Of a stretch of 64,000 nt of DNA, positions 49,570 through 58,792 are shown piece by piece. The first letter of the stretch is position 1, and the number at the start of each line of letters is the position of its first letter. A model generated the notes under the pieces. That model was not told the DNA's origin. It saw only the letters and a list, made by a program, of their open reading frames with translations, and ran no database searches. Made by a program: the position numbers and the translations under genes. This DNA is from Methylobacterium organophilum (GTDB lineage Bacteria; Pseudomonadota; Alphaproteobacteria; Rhizobiales; Beijerinckiaceae), in NCBI RefSeq assembly GCF_022179465.1, contig NZ_BPQV01000001.1, positions 496,001-560,000 on the forward strand. The letters run 5' to 3'.

Positions 49570-49871
49570 CCCATGCCCCGCTCTTGCGTCGAGGCACCAA
49601 TAAATCAGAGGTAGTTGTCGTATCAAGACATCAATTTAAGATTGCATCCCGCTTACGAGACGCCCAAAGCACACATCGGATTGCCGGAGCGCTATCGCAA
49701 TCCGGGCCGCACCCGCCTCACCAGGTGCCGGTTCACGACCCGGGACTGGCTGTCGCTCGCCGGTATCCCGATCGTGATGCTCGGCGTGATCGCGCACACC
49801 ATTGACCAGCCGGTCGGGTAGCTGCCGTAACGATTTATGCCCAAGCGGTCGGCACCTCGGCGACCTCCATC

Positions 49872-50171
49872 GTGTCGCGGGGTGAGCGCATCTCGAACTT
49901 CGTCGACTACCTGCAGGCGCATTCCAGCTCGGCCCGGGCCGGCACGACAGTGCCACGGCCCCAGCGTGCGTTGCAGACGTCCAGCGCCGCCATCACCCCG
50001 CACACCCTGCGGGCACACCGCAGCGACATGGCTCATGCTCAACGGGACCGACCTGTGGGGAGCCGCCGGTTATCTCGGCACGACCACGAGACGCTCGAGC
50101 ATGTCTACGGCCATCACCACCCGGACCACCAGAAGCAGGCCGCGGCGAACATCGTGCGGAAGATCGGATGA
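49872..50171 (+). pseudogene. Frameshifted tyrosine recombinase (integrase) C-terminal remnant
   Basis: The C-terminal catalytic part of a phage-type integrase can be read only by changing frame twice: ITPHTLR, then HTAATWLMLNGTDLWGAAGY after one extra base at 50011-50013, then GAG ACG-coded ETLEHVYGHHHPDHQKQAAA after a missing base near 50087. The box II His/Arg and the Tyr of VYGHH are recognisable. The N-terminal part is absent or unrecognisable. It ends 72 bp before the 3' end of tRNA-Pro, a typical integration site. Confidence 0.75.
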
Positions 50172-50243
50172 AGCCCGGTCCACGCTTAGAGCAAGGGCGC
50201 TTGGCTTAAACGGCAAGTATCGAGAAGATCTCGGGAATCTTGG

Positions 50244-50317
50244 TCGGAGTGGCAGGATTTGAACCTGCGACCCCCACGTCCCGAACGTGGTGCGCTACCA
50301 GACTGCGCTACACTCCG
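50244..50317 (-). tRNA. tRNA-Pro (anticodon CGG)
   Basis: Full cloverleaf on the minus strand: acceptor stem CGGAGTG/CACTCCG, anticodon arm CCACG-TTCGGGA-CGTGG, T-arm GCAGG-TTCAAAT-CCTGC and discriminator A. The anticodon CGG reads CCG. No CCA is encoded. The neighbouring integrase remnant points to use as an integration site. Confidence 0.97.
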
Positions 50318-50347
50318 AAGCTGGGCCCCAGGGGGCCAGCGGGTCGG

Positions 50348-50376
50348 CTTATAGCGAGGGGGCCTTCCGGCTGCAA
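50348..50376 (-). promoter_or_regulatory. Promoter of tRNA-Pro
   Basis: On the minus strand TTGCAG and TATAAG are separated by exactly 17 bp, and the -10 box lies about 30 bp before the tRNA 5' end. The GC-rich stretch in between fits a stringently controlled stable-RNA promoter. Confidence 0.6.
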
Positions 50377-50404
50377 GTGAAACCGGCGATTCCTTTTCGC
50401 CTGC

Positions 50405-51169
50405 TCAGGAACGGCATTCCGGCAGAGCGCGGAACCAGCCGGCCGGCAGAGTGCGGTGCTGCAGGGAGGCACCGGAGGCCTCGATCGCGACCGCACCGGG
50501 ATGCCGCGCATCCGCATGGGCGTCGTGCAGGCTCCAGGCGGTGGCGTCCGTTCCCGGGCTCGCCAGGGCCAGGAGACGCGGCACGGCGGGCGGGAGGCTC
50601 ACGCTGATCCGCTCGAGCCCGAAGCCGATCCCGATTCCGAGGGCCTTCAGCACGGCTTCCTTGCGCGTCCAGGCCCCGTAGAAGGCATCTTCCTTCGCGG
50701 ATTCGGGAAGCCTTCGAAAGATCTCCCGTTCGCTTACCGACAGGATACGGCAGGCGAACTCGGCCAGATCCGGAATCGGGCGGATGCCTTCGACATCGAC
50801 GCCGATCCGATGGCTCGGGCTCACGGCGATCAGCGCATGGGATCCGGAATGGGTGAGGTTGAACTGCAACCGGCCCTGCCAGGGCGGCGCGAGATCCGGC
50901 TTACCATTCGCGTCCCGCGGAAAGGCGAGGACGTGGGGCGGACAGTCCAAGGCGGCGCCGAGGATCAGGCGCAGGGCCGCCCGGCTGCCGACGGAGCGAT
51001 CATGGTCCTCCCGCCGATGGAAGCGGTCCGCCTGCCCGCGCTCCGCCTCGTCCAGGAGGTCGCGGCAGGCGGCGCGACCCGCGGCGTCGAGATCGATCGG
51101 GACGCGCCAGACCACCGGTCCGGCAACGGGGCCGGGACGCGCCTCGATCCAGGGCGAGGGCGCGATCAC
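50405..51169 (-). CDS. Sfp-type 4'-phosphopantetheinyl transferase
   Basis: 254-residue pseudo-dimeric PPTase that loads phosphopantetheine onto carrier proteins of secondary-metabolite or fatty acid synthases. Motifs: LQFNLTHSGSHALIAVS, HRIGVDVEGIRPI (Mg-binding Asp/Glu) and FYGAWTRKEAVLKALG. GTG start at 51169 overlaps the TGA of the peptidase gene (GTGA). No PKS or NRPS gene is in the window, so its carrier is encoded elsewhere. Confidence 0.9.
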   Translation of the reverse strand: MIAPSPWIEARPGPVAGPVVWRVPIDLDAAGRAACRDLLDEAERGQADRFHRREDHDRSVGSRAALRLILGAALDCPPHVLAFPRDANGKPDLAPPWQGRLQFNLTHSGSHALIAVSPSHRIGVDVEGIRPIPDLAEFACRILSVSEREIFRRLPESAKEDAFYGAWTRKEAVLKALGIGIGFGLERISVSLPPAVPRLLALASPGTDATAWSLHDAHADARHPGAVAIEASGASLQHRTLPAGWFRALPECRS

Positions 51170-52461
51170 GCTGCGCGGAAGGCGTGCGTGATTTGCTCGA
51201 GGGACGGCAGCTTGCGGATCGGGCCGATCGCCGACAGGGTCGGCAGGCCCGCCAGCATCTGGCGGCCGGCCTCCCGCACCGCCTCGACACCGGCGGCATC
51301 GACCTTGGCGATGATCTCCTGCGCGGGGATGATGCGGCCCCAGGCGAGGAGATGGCGGGCATTGCGCTCGATCCGGCCGCCCGGCGTCTCCAGGGCGGAG
51401 AGCAGGGAGACCTTGAGCTGGGCCTTGGCCCGGGCGAGCTCTTCCGCGTCGAGCTGCTCCGTCGCCGCACGGGTCGCCGCGATCGTGACCTCGACGAGCT
51501 CCGGCAGGTCCTCGGCCGAGGTGCCTGCTCCGATGCCGAACAGGCCGCAATCGGAGAAGGGCCAGTGGAAGGCCTGGATCTCGTAGGCGAGGCCGCGGGT
51601 CTCGCGCACCTCGTGCCAGAGCCGCGAGGTCAGGCCACCGCCGAGCACCTGGCTGAACAGGTGCAGGGCGTAATAGCCCTCGTCCCGGAAGGAGAGGCCC
51701 GGCAGGCCGATGACGAGGTTGGCCTGTTCCAGCTTGCGGAGCAGACGCCGCTCGCCGCCGCGATAGAGGCCGGCCTCCATCTCCGGCGCCGCAGCGGGGG
51801 CGAGATGGCCGAAGGACTTTTCCGCCGCGGCGACGATGGCCTCGTGCTCCACGGCGCCGGCGGCGGCGAGCACCATCCGGCCCGGCACGTATTCGCGGGC
51901 GAGGTAGCCCTCGATCGCGGCCCGGTCGAAACCCGAGATCGTCTCCGGCGTGCCGAGGATCGGCCGACCCACGGCCTGGCCGGGGAAGGCGGCTTCCGTG
52001 AAGGCCTCGTAGACCACGTCGTCGGGGGTGTCCTCGATCGCGGCGTATTCCTGCAGGATCACGCTCTTCTCGCGGGCGAGCTCGCCGGCATCGAAGGTCG
52101 AGCGGGTCAGGATGTCGCCGATCACGTCGAGGGCGACCTCGACATCCTCGCCGAGCACCCGGGCGGTGTAGCTCGTGCTCTCGGTGCTCGTGGCGGCGTT
52201 GATCTCGCCGCCCACATTCTCGATGTCCTCCGCGATCCGCCGGGCGGAGCGGGTCTGCGTGCCCTTGAAGGCCATGTGCTCGATGAGATGGCTCAGGCCA
52301 TGCTCCTCGGGCCGCTCGTTGCGCGAACCGACGCCGACCCAGACGCCGAGGGTGGCGGTGGCCACCCCCGGGATCGCCTCGGTGGCGACGGTGAGCCCGT
52401 TGGCGAGGCGGCTGACGCGCAGGCCCGGCGAGGCGCCGAAGGTCGAGAAATGCTGGTTCAT
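51166..52461 (-). CDS. M16 family zinc peptidase (mitochondrial processing peptidase-like)
   Basis: 431 residues. The inverted zinc motif HLIEH is at residues 58-62, with the third ligand Glu138 in VILQEYAAIEDTP, so the active site is complete. GLAYEIQAFHWPFSDCGLFGIG belongs to the inactive-fold second half. This single-chain alphaproteobacterial type is the closest relative of mitochondrial processing peptidase beta. It overlaps thrC at its start and the PPTase gene at its end, giving the operon thrC-M16-PPTase. Confidence 0.92.
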   Translation of the reverse strand: MNQHFSTFGASPGLRVSRLANGLTVATEAIPGVATATLGVWVGVGSRNERPEEHGLSHLIEHMAFKGTQTRSARRIAEDIENVGGEINAATSTESTSYTARVLGEDVEVALDVIGDILTRSTFDAGELAREKSVILQEYAAIEDTPDDVVYEAFTEAAFPGQAVGRPILGTPETISGFDRAAIEGYLAREYVPGRMVLAAAGAVEHEAIVAAAEKSFGHLAPAAAPEMEAGLYRGGERRLLRKLEQANLVIGLPGLSFRDEGYYALHLFSQVLGGGLTSRLWHEVRETRGLAYEIQAFHWPFSDCGLFGIGAGTSAEDLPELVEVTIAATRAATEQLDAEELARAKAQLKVSLLSALETPGGRIERNARHLLAWGRIIPAQEIIAKVDAAGVEAVREAGRQMLAGLPTLSAIGPIRKLPSLEQITHAFRAA

Positions 52462-53876
52462 ACCGGGCTGCCCCGCGTGATCCGTGCGCGCTCGCGGATG
52501 AACCGCTCCACCGCCGACTGGTCGTTGGCGAGGTTCGCGACCGTCTCCGGCCGGTCCATCAGGTCGGCGAGATGCGGCGGCAGGACGGGACGGCCGCCGC
52601 CGGTGGCCTGCGAGACCGCGTCCGGGAACTTGGCCGGATGCGCGGTGGCCAGAGCCACCACGGGGGTCTTCGGGTCCTTCTGCAGGAGCTTGCGCCCGGC
52701 CCGCACGCCGATGGCGCTGTGGGGATCGAGCACCACCCCCGTCTTCCGGTAGGTGCCGGCGATCTCGTCGACCACGTCGGGCTCGTGCACGGCGGCGGCG
52801 TCGAACTCGCTGCGCACGCTGCGCAGGACCGCCGCGTCGAGGTGGAAGCCGCCCGACTGCTTCAGGCCCGCCATCAGCCGGCCGAGCGCGGCGGCGTCGC
52901 GGCCGAGGGCCTCGAACAGCAGCCGCTCGAAATTCGAGGAGATCTGGATGTCCATCGAGGGCGAGGTCGTCGCCTGCACGCCGCGGATCTCGTAGGCGCC
53001 GTGCTCCAGCGTCCGGGCCAGGATGTCGTTGGCGTTGGTGCCGATCATCAGCCGCTCGACCGGCAGGCCCATGCGCTTGGCGACCCAGCCGGCGAGGATG
53101 TCGCCGAAATTGCCCGTCGGCACCGCGAAGGAGACCGGGCGATGGGGCGCGCCGAGGCTGACGGCGCTCGTGAAGTAATAGACCGCCTGCGCCGCGACCC
53201 GGGCCCAGTTGATCGAGTTGACGCCGGAGAGCCGGACCGAATCGGCGAAATCCGCGTGCTGGAACATCGCCTTCACGAGGTTCTGGCAATCGTCGAAATT
53301 GCCGTCGATGGCGATGGCGTGCACGTTCGGCGAGACGATGGTGGTCATCTGCTTGCGCTGCACGTCCGAGACGCGGCCATGCGGGAACAGGATGAACACG
53401 TCGACCTGATCGAGGCCCTTGAAGGCCTCCACCGCGGCGCTGCCGGTATCGCCCGAGGTGGCGCCGACGATGGTGGCGCGGGCGCCGCGCTGGCGCAGGA
53501 CATGGTCCATCAGCCGCCCGAGCAGCTGCATCGCCACGTCCTTGAAGGCGAGCGTCGGGCCGTGGAAGAGCTCGAGCAGGAAGAGATTGTCGTCGAGCTG
53601 CGTCAGCGGGCAGATCGCCGGGTGCCGGAAGGTGCCGTAGGCGGCCTCGATCATCCCGTCGAGATCCGCATCCGCGATCTCGCCGTCGATCAGCGGGCGC
53701 AGGACACGCTTGGCGGCGTCGGCGTAGCGGATGCCGGCGAGATCGGCGATCTCCGCTTTCGACATCACCGGCCAGCTCTCGGGCACGTAGAGACCGCCGT
53801 CACGGGCGAGGCCGGCGAGAAGGGCGTCGGAAAAGCTCAAGGGCGCGGCGGCGCCGCGGGTCGAGACGTGCAGCAA
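52458..53876 (-). CDS. thrC: Threonine synthase ThrC
   Basis: 472-residue PLP enzyme converting O-phosphohomoserine to threonine. The opening YVSTRG-like HVSTRGAAAPLSFSDALLAGLARDGGLYVP (in two blocks), cofactor Lys112 in GPTLAFKDVAMQLL, ATSGDTGSAAVEAFKG and SVSLGAPHRPVSFAVPTGNFGDILAGW-type blocks are present. The start is TTG at 53876 with GGAGG at the right distance. First gene of a three-gene operon. Confidence 0.95.
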   Translation of the reverse strand: MLHVSTRGAAAPLSFSDALLAGLARDGGLYVPESWPVMSKAEIADLAGIRYADAAKRVLRPLIDGEIADADLDGMIEAAYGTFRHPAICPLTQLDDNLFLLELFHGPTLAFKDVAMQLLGRLMDHVLRQRGARATIVGATSGDTGSAAVEAFKGLDQVDVFILFPHGRVSDVQRKQMTTIVSPNVHAIAIDGNFDDCQNLVKAMFQHADFADSVRLSGVNSINWARVAAQAVYYFTSAVSLGAPHRPVSFAVPTGNFGDILAGWVAKRMGLPVERLMIGTNANDILARTLEHGAYEIRGVQATTSPSMDIQISSNFERLLFEALGRDAAALGRLMAGLKQSGGFHLDAAVLRSVRSEFDAAAVHEPDVVDEIAGTYRKTGVVLDPHSAIGVRAGRKLLQKDPKTPVVALATAHPAKFPDAVSQATGGGRPVLPPHLADLMDRPETVANLANDQSAVERFIRERARITRGSPV

Positions 53877-53958
53877 GGATGCCTCCGGGAAGGCGCTCCC
53901 TCTACACGATGACGAAACGCGTGTCGAAGCGGAGCCGAAGATGTCGTTCGCGCGAAGA

Positions 53959-54378
53959 TCAGGTGTTGCTGCCGGGCGCCTTGCGCAGCTGGCATCCGGT
54001 GATGCGCCATTGCCCGTCCGTCTGCTTCTGCAGGGAATAGACGGCGAGCCAGTCGATGCCGTTCTCGTCCTGCAGGCTCAGGCCCTGCGTGATTTCGTCC
54101 TCGCCCGTGTCCTCGCTGCCGGCAAAGCTGTAGCTGCGCGGGCGCAGCACCGCGGGATAGCCCTTCTCGACCATGGCGAGGAAGGTTTCGGGAGAGGGGA
54201 ACAGGGTGCGGATCTGGGGCGCGGCCTGATCATAGGCGGTGGCCGGGTCGTTCCGGCGGAAGGCCTCGATCTGCCGCGTGATGGTGCCCCGTGCCGCCTG
54301 CCGGTCGGCCTCGTCGGCCGCGAGGCCCGCGGCGGGCATCAGGAGCGTCAGGAGGACGCCCGAGAGGACGATGCGCAT
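53959..54378 (-). CDS. Secreted DUF4864 protein
   Basis: 139 residues: signal peptide MRIVLSGVLLTLLMPAAGLA, then a DUF4864 domain (ITRQIEAFRRNDPATAYDQA, FLAMVEKGYPAVLRPRSYSF, WRITGCQL). The fold is NTF2-like in appearance. Function unknown, periplasmic. It follows opgG in the same direction after 44 bp and may be cotranscribed with it. Confidence 0.8.
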   Translation of the reverse strand: MRIVLSGVLLTLLMPAAGLAADEADRQAARGTITRQIEAFRRNDPATAYDQAAPQIRTLFPSPETFLAMVEKGYPAVLRPRSYSFAGSEDTGEDEITQGLSLQDENGIDWLAVYSLQKQTDGQWRITGCQLRKAPGSNT

Positions 54379-54422
54379 GGTCCGCCGTCTCCTGCCGAAG
54401 GCCGACGATATCGCGGCAAATC

Positions 54423-56093
54423 TCACGCCACCGCATCCCACGTTTCGGTGATCGGCTTTCCCGCGTGCGACAGCCGCGCCCGCAGCACCACGTCCCCCGG
54501 CGGCAACGGATGGGGCGGACGGTACTCGGCATAGAGCCGCCAGCCCCCCGTCTGGGGCACCCGCTCGCAGAAGGGCTCGAGGAAGGCGCCGGCGCTCGCC
54601 CAGAGCGAAACCGCGATCGGGCTCATCGGATCCTGCGGCAGATCGGGCCCCTCGAAATCGATCGCGTAGAGCCGGCGCTCCGGGCTCGGCGGGTTGGTCG
54701 GGCGCAGGCGCTCGGCGGAGCCGACCCGCGTCGAGACCACCCGGGCGAGGGAGCGCGGCAGGTCCGCATCCGGCCCCTCGCCGACGGTGGCGAGCGTGTA
54801 GGCGAGGTCGATCGGGCGGCCCGCCGTCACCGGCGCCTCGGGGACGAAGGCGGCCACGATGTTGTCGATCGCCTCGTCCCGCGAAGGGATCTCGTAGAGC
54901 TGCACCGAGCCGGCGCCGAGGCTCTCTTTCTCCGGGGCGATCCAGATTCCCGGCCGGTCCTCGTGCCGGGCCTGCACGTCGAGATAGGCGGCGAAGTGCC
55001 GCTCCCGCTGCATCAGGCCGAAGCCCTGGCAGGGTGCGGCCCGGAAGGCGGAGATCTGCGGGGCGGCTCGGCCGTTGACGAGGGGCCGCCAGAGGCGATC
55101 GCCCGGACTCGCGACGCAGAGCCCGTCGGAATCGTGCACCTGGGGCCGGAAATCGTCGAAACCCTGGGCGCCCCGGGCGCCCGCACCATTCTGCCCGTGC
55201 AGGAACATGCTGGTCAGCGGGGCGAGGCCGAGCCGGGGAATGCTGCGGCGCGGGTGAAGCGAGGCAGTGACGGTGATCTGCGTCTCCTCGCCCGGGCTCA
55301 CCGTGAAGCGATAGGCGCCGGTCAGGCTCGGGCCGTCGAGGAGGGCCAGGATCGTGAGCCGCGTCTCCTCCGCCGCAGGCTCGAGGATGCGGAATTCGGT
55401 GAAGTCCGGAAACTCCTCCTCGCCCGGCCCGCCCGTGTTCACGGCGACCCCGCGGCAGGACAGACCGTAGACCTGCCTCCTGCCGCGCAGGCGGAAATAC
55501 GAGGCGCCGAGGAAGACCAGGAATTCCTCCCGCACCTGCGGCGCCCCGGCGTCGAAGCCGAAGCTCAGGCGGAAGCCGGCATAGCCGAGGGCGGCCGGGT
55601 AGGAGCGCCCCTTCAGCGAGGGGCCGAGATCGAACAGCTCGGACGCGTAGTCGAGCGCCTGCACCCCGCCCTCCCGCTTCTGCAGGAGAAGCGCGACGCG
55701 CTTCCTCTGGAGGAAGCCGCGATGGAACGGCTGCAATCCGAAGCGGCCGAGCAGGAGCGTCTTCTCCGGCCGGAAGCCGATCGCCTGATACTGGTCGTAG
55801 GTGAGCGCACCCAGCTCGGCGGGCAGGTCGTCGGCCGCCGGCCGGTAGGGTTGCGCCGCCAGCGCCTTCGCCCGCTCGACGAGGGCCGGGTAGTCGAGGA
55901 CGGCCTGATCCGGGCCCTGCGGTGACAGCCTGGCCGGATCCGGTGCCGATTCGGTGGCCTGCGCCATTGTTCTGGTCGCATTCAGATCTAGGCTAATAGG
56001 AACAATAACACCGGCCGACGTGCCGAACGCTGCCCGCATCACCGACCGCCGCGTCAGCGCGGTCGATTCGAACCCCTCGTCGCGCCTGCCCAT
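54423..56093 (-). CDS. opgG: Periplasmic glucan biosynthesis protein OpgG/MdoG-like
   Basis: 556-residue periplasmic protein needed for osmoregulated periplasmic glucans. The N-terminus has a Tat signal (LTRRSVMRAAFG), as in OpgD. Family blocks: LGALTYDQYQAIGFRP, YASELFDLG, LGYAGFRLSFGF, FLVFLGASYFR, RRSIPRLGLAPLTSMFLHG and ending in ARLSHAGKPITETW. The Tat signal makes OpgD an alternative name. ATG at 56093; it is divergent from opgH with only about 60 bp between the start codons, rather than in the usual opgGH operon. Confidence 0.88.
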   Translation of the reverse strand: MGRRDEGFESTALTRRSVMRAAFGTSAGVIVPISLDLNATRTMAQATESAPDPARLSPQGPDQAVLDYPALVERAKALAAQPYRPAADDLPAELGALTYDQYQAIGFRPEKTLLLGRFGLQPFHRGFLQRKRVALLLQKREGGVQALDYASELFDLGPSLKGRSYPAALGYAGFRLSFGFDAGAPQVREEFLVFLGASYFRLRGRRQVYGLSCRGVAVNTGGPGEEEFPDFTEFRILEPAAEETRLTILALLDGPSLTGAYRFTVSPGEETQITVTASLHPRRSIPRLGLAPLTSMFLHGQNGAGARGAQGFDDFRPQVHDSDGLCVASPGDRLWRPLVNGRAAPQISAFRAAPCQGFGLMQRERHFAAYLDVQARHEDRPGIWIAPEKESLGAGSVQLYEIPSRDEAIDNIVAAFVPEAPVTAGRPIDLAYTLATVGEGPDADLPRSLARVVSTRVGSAERLRPTNPPSPERRLYAIDFEGPDLPQDPMSPIAVSLWASAGAFLEPFCERVPQTGGWRLYAEYRPPHPLPPGDVVLRARLSHAGKPITETWDAVA

Positions 56094-56152
56094 CCGTCCC
56101 CCTGCCGCGGGGCCGGGCGACCCCGATTGGCCCCGTTCGAGTGCCCCGCCCC

Positions 56153-58087
56153 ATGTCCCTGCCAGACATGCCTCTTTCGAAAGTGTCGCACGAGACCCCC
56201 TCCGTCGAGGCCCCCCTTCGGGGCACGGCCGGCCTCGTCGCCTCTCCCATGCCCTCCCCCGGAACGCCACCGCGCCTGTCCCTGCGCCGGCTCGCTTTGG
56301 CCCTGCCGACCCTGGCGACGGCCGCCGCCATCCTGGCTCTCGCCCTCGCCGCCTACGGCCTGCCGGAGACCTGGCTCGGGCGAAGCGTGCTCGGCCTCTT
56401 CGCCCTGCTGATGGCGTGGCAATCCTTCACCGCCTGGCAGTATCTCTACGGGCTCATCGCCGCCCTGATGGGCGAGCGCCTGCTCTCCCCCCTGGAGATC
56501 CGCGCCCGCACCGTCCCCGCCACCGCGAGCGGACACAGCCGCACCGCGGCCGTGGTGGCGATCCATGCCGAGGATCCGGTTGCCGTCTTCGCCGCGATCC
56601 GGGTGATGGCCCGCTCCCTGCGGCATGCCGGCGGCGACGGCTCCGACATCGACCTCTTCGTCCTGTCCGACACCCGCGAGGGGGCCATCAGCGCCGTCGA
56701 GGAGCACGAATATGCCCGGGCCAAAGCCTGGGCGGAGCGCGAGGGCTACGGCCTGCCGCGCATCCGCTATCGCCGCCGCGCCCAGAACACCGGCCGCAAG
56801 GCGGGCAACGTCGCCGAATTCTGCGCGACCTACGGGCACGACTACGATTTCATGATCGTGCTCGACGCCGACAGCCTGATGACCGGAGCCGCCATGCGCC
56901 GCCTCGCCCGGCTGATGGAGGAGAACCCGAAGGTCGGCCTGATCCAGACCGTGTCCTACGCGGCCGGCCGCGACACCCTGTTCGCCCGCATCCAGCAATT
57001 CGCCGTGCGGCTCTACGCGCCGCTCTCGCTGCGCTGCCTGGAGACCTGGCAGGGGCCGGACGGCTCCTATTGGGGCCACAACGCGATCCTGCGCATCGCC
57101 GCCTTCGCGCAGAACGCCGAATTGCCGGTGCTGCCGGGCAAGGCGCCGCTCGGCGGCGAGATCCTCTGCCACGACATCGTGGAAGGCGCCCTGCTGCGCC
57201 GGGCCGGCTGGGAGGTGCGCCTGCTGCCGGAGATGGGCGGCACCTGGGAGGAGATGCCCACGAACCTCGTCGACCTGCTCGGGCGCGAGCGGCGCTGGTG
57301 CCAGGGCAACCTGCAGCACCTGCGCGTCCTCTCCTTGCGCGGGCTGAGGGCGGCGAGCCGCTGGCATCTCGGCGTCGGCATCCTGGGCTACCTGATCTAT
57401 CCGCTCTGGGCCGCCTTCCTGGCGCTCGGCACCCTGCAGGCGGCGCGCAGCGGCGATCTCGGCCTGCTCGGCTACGGCCTCACCGGGGTCACGCCGGCCT
57501 CGCTCGCGCTTGCCGCCCTGGTGATCGCGGTGATGGCCCTGCCGAAGCTCCTCAGCCTCGGCTGGGTGCTCGCTTCGCCCGAACGCCGGCAGGCCTTCGG
57601 CGGCACGGGCTCGCTCCTGGCGAGCGCGGCCCTGGAGCAGGCGGCCTGGGTGATCCTCTGGCCGGTGATGACGCTGTTCGCCGCCGGCGCGGTGGTCTCG
57701 ACCTTCCTCGGCCGGGTGGTGCGCTGGGATGCCCAGACCCGGGACGACCGCCGGGTGCCCTGGGCTGAAGCCTTCCGCCTGCAATCGGACGCGGTCGCCG
57801 CCGGCATCGTGCTGGCGCTCGTCCTCGCCTTCGCGCGGGACAGCCTCCTCGCCCTCTGGATGGCGCCCATCGTCTTCGCGCTGATCACCAGCCCGGCCCA
57901 GAGCGTGCTCACCAGCAGCCCGCAGCTCGGGCGCCTGTCCAAGGCCTGGCGGCTCTTCCTCACCGAGGACGACACGGCCCAGGCCCCCGAGCTCGCCGCC
58001 CTCCACCGCAGCCGGCTGCCCGCCCCGGGCCCGGTCCAGGCGGGCTGGAGGCCGGGCGGCATCGAGGCCGGCAGCCGCTCGAGCTGA
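56153..58087 (+). CDS. opgH: Glucan biosynthesis glucosyltransferase OpgH/MdoH
   Basis: 644-residue inner-membrane GT2 glucosyltransferase that elongates periplasmic glucan from UDP-glucose. Cytosolic catalytic domain with VLDADSLMTG (DxD), HDIVEGALLRRAGWEV and the product-binding RERRWCQGNLQHL (QxxRW-like), flanked by about seven helices. The protein is shorter at the N-terminus than E. coli OpgH (about 850), as is usual in alphaproteobacteria. A GTG at 56141 is an alternative start. A hairpin follows the stop. Confidence 0.92.
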   Translation: MSLPDMPLSKVSHETPSVEAPLRGTAGLVASPMPSPGTPPRLSLRRLALALPTLATAAAILALALAAYGLPETWLGRSVLGLFALLMAWQSFTAWQYLYGLIAALMGERLLSPLEIRARTVPATASGHSRTAAVVAIHAEDPVAVFAAIRVMARSLRHAGGDGSDIDLFVLSDTREGAISAVEEHEYARAKAWAEREGYGLPRIRYRRRAQNTGRKAGNVAEFCATYGHDYDFMIVLDADSLMTGAAMRRLARLMEENPKVGLIQTVSYAAGRDTLFARIQQFAVRLYAPLSLRCLETWQGPDGSYWGHNAILRIAAFAQNAELPVLPGKAPLGGEILCHDIVEGALLRRAGWEVRLLPEMGGTWEEMPTNLVDLLGRERRWCQGNLQHLRVLSLRGLRAASRWHLGVGILGYLIYPLWAAFLALGTLQAARSGDLGLLGYGLTGVTPASLALAALVIAVMALPKLLSLGWVLASPERRQAFGGTGSLLASAALEQAAWVILWPVMTLFAAGAVVSTFLGRVVRWDAQTRDDRRVPWAEAFRLQSDAVAAGIVLALVLAFARDSLLALWMAPIVFALITSPAQSVLTSSPQLGRLSKAWRLFLTEDDTAQAPELAALHRSRLPAPGPVQAGWRPGGIEAGSRSS

Positions 58088-58102
58088 CGAGGCGGCGCCT
58101 TC

Positions 58103-58130
58103 GAACCGGCCGCCCGTCCAGGGCCGGTTC
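58103..58130. terminator. Hairpin after opgH
   Basis: GAACCGGCC and its exact complement GGCCGGTTC enclose a 10-base loop, 15 bp after the opgH stop and before the convergent secreted-protein gene. No T-run follows. Confidence 0.55.
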
Positions 58131-58187
58131 GGTCAGCCCGAGCGGGCCGCGGCGACCCTCCCGCGCAGGCAGCGCGAGGGAGACGGC

Positions 58188-58679
58188 CTATTTCTGATCG
58201 AGCACCTTGAGCGGGTCGGTGCGCTGGCGCGGGGAGGGCTCGGCGGTGAGCTTGCTGTCGCTGCTCCGGCCGGTCGCCGCGCCCTTCCGGGCGGCGTCGC
58301 CCGCGGTGGCGGGGGAATCCCCGGCCGGCTGCGTGGGCACGGTGCCGCTGGCGAGCTCCAGGCAGGTCACCGTCTCGACATAGGAGGGGAAGCCGCCGGC
58401 CTGGGACTGCTTCGAGCATTGCAGCTTGGCCGCGGGGGTATAGTCGTTCCAGCGCCTCTTCAGCTCGTCATGGGCCGCCCGCTCCGAGCGCAGGCAGCCA
58501 TCGACGCTGGCATTGTCGCTGAGGCTGACCTCCGCCTTGCTGGCCGATTTGCAGGTCGCCTCGATGTCGAGCTTCGGCGGCCCGTCCTCGGCGAGGGCCG
58601 GCAGGGCGCCCCCGATCAGCCCGAGGGCGAGGGGGAGCGCGAGGGTGAGGCGGGCGAGGGGTCGGGCGGTCGGCGTCAT
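58188..58679 (-). CDS. Secreted hypothetical protein, Cys-containing, 163 residues
   Basis: Signal peptide (LARLTLALPLALGLIGGALP, cleaved near ALA). The mature part has four Cys in a helical region (IEATCKSASKAEVSL, DGCLRSERAAHDELKRRW, KLQCSKQS, VTCLELA), a pattern recurring in uncharacterised Methylobacterium/Bradyrhizobium periplasmic proteins, followed by a Ser/Thr/Pro-rich tail. Function unknown. Confidence 0.72.
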   Translation of the reverse strand: MTPTARPLARLTLALPLALGLIGGALPALAEDGPPKLDIEATCKSASKAEVSLSDNASVDGCLRSERAAHDELKRRWNDYTPAAKLQCSKQSQAGGFPSYVETVTCLELASGTVPTQPAGDSPATAGDAARKGAATGRSSDSKLTAEPSPRQRTDPLKVLDQK

Positions 58680-58792
58680 CGGCGGGCTCCGTCTCCGGGC
58701 GATCGAAACCCGGCCTGTCTTCCCGACAACGCCGGAACGGCCCGACCGGAGCCGGAGGCCCCGAAATTTCCCGTGAGGCTCCCCGCGGCGTC

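Noticed and set aside
49615-49821. 68-codon frame (ends AHTIDQPVG) before the integrase remnant
   Set aside because: No family, no ribosome binding site and part of the decayed region; probably remnant DNA.
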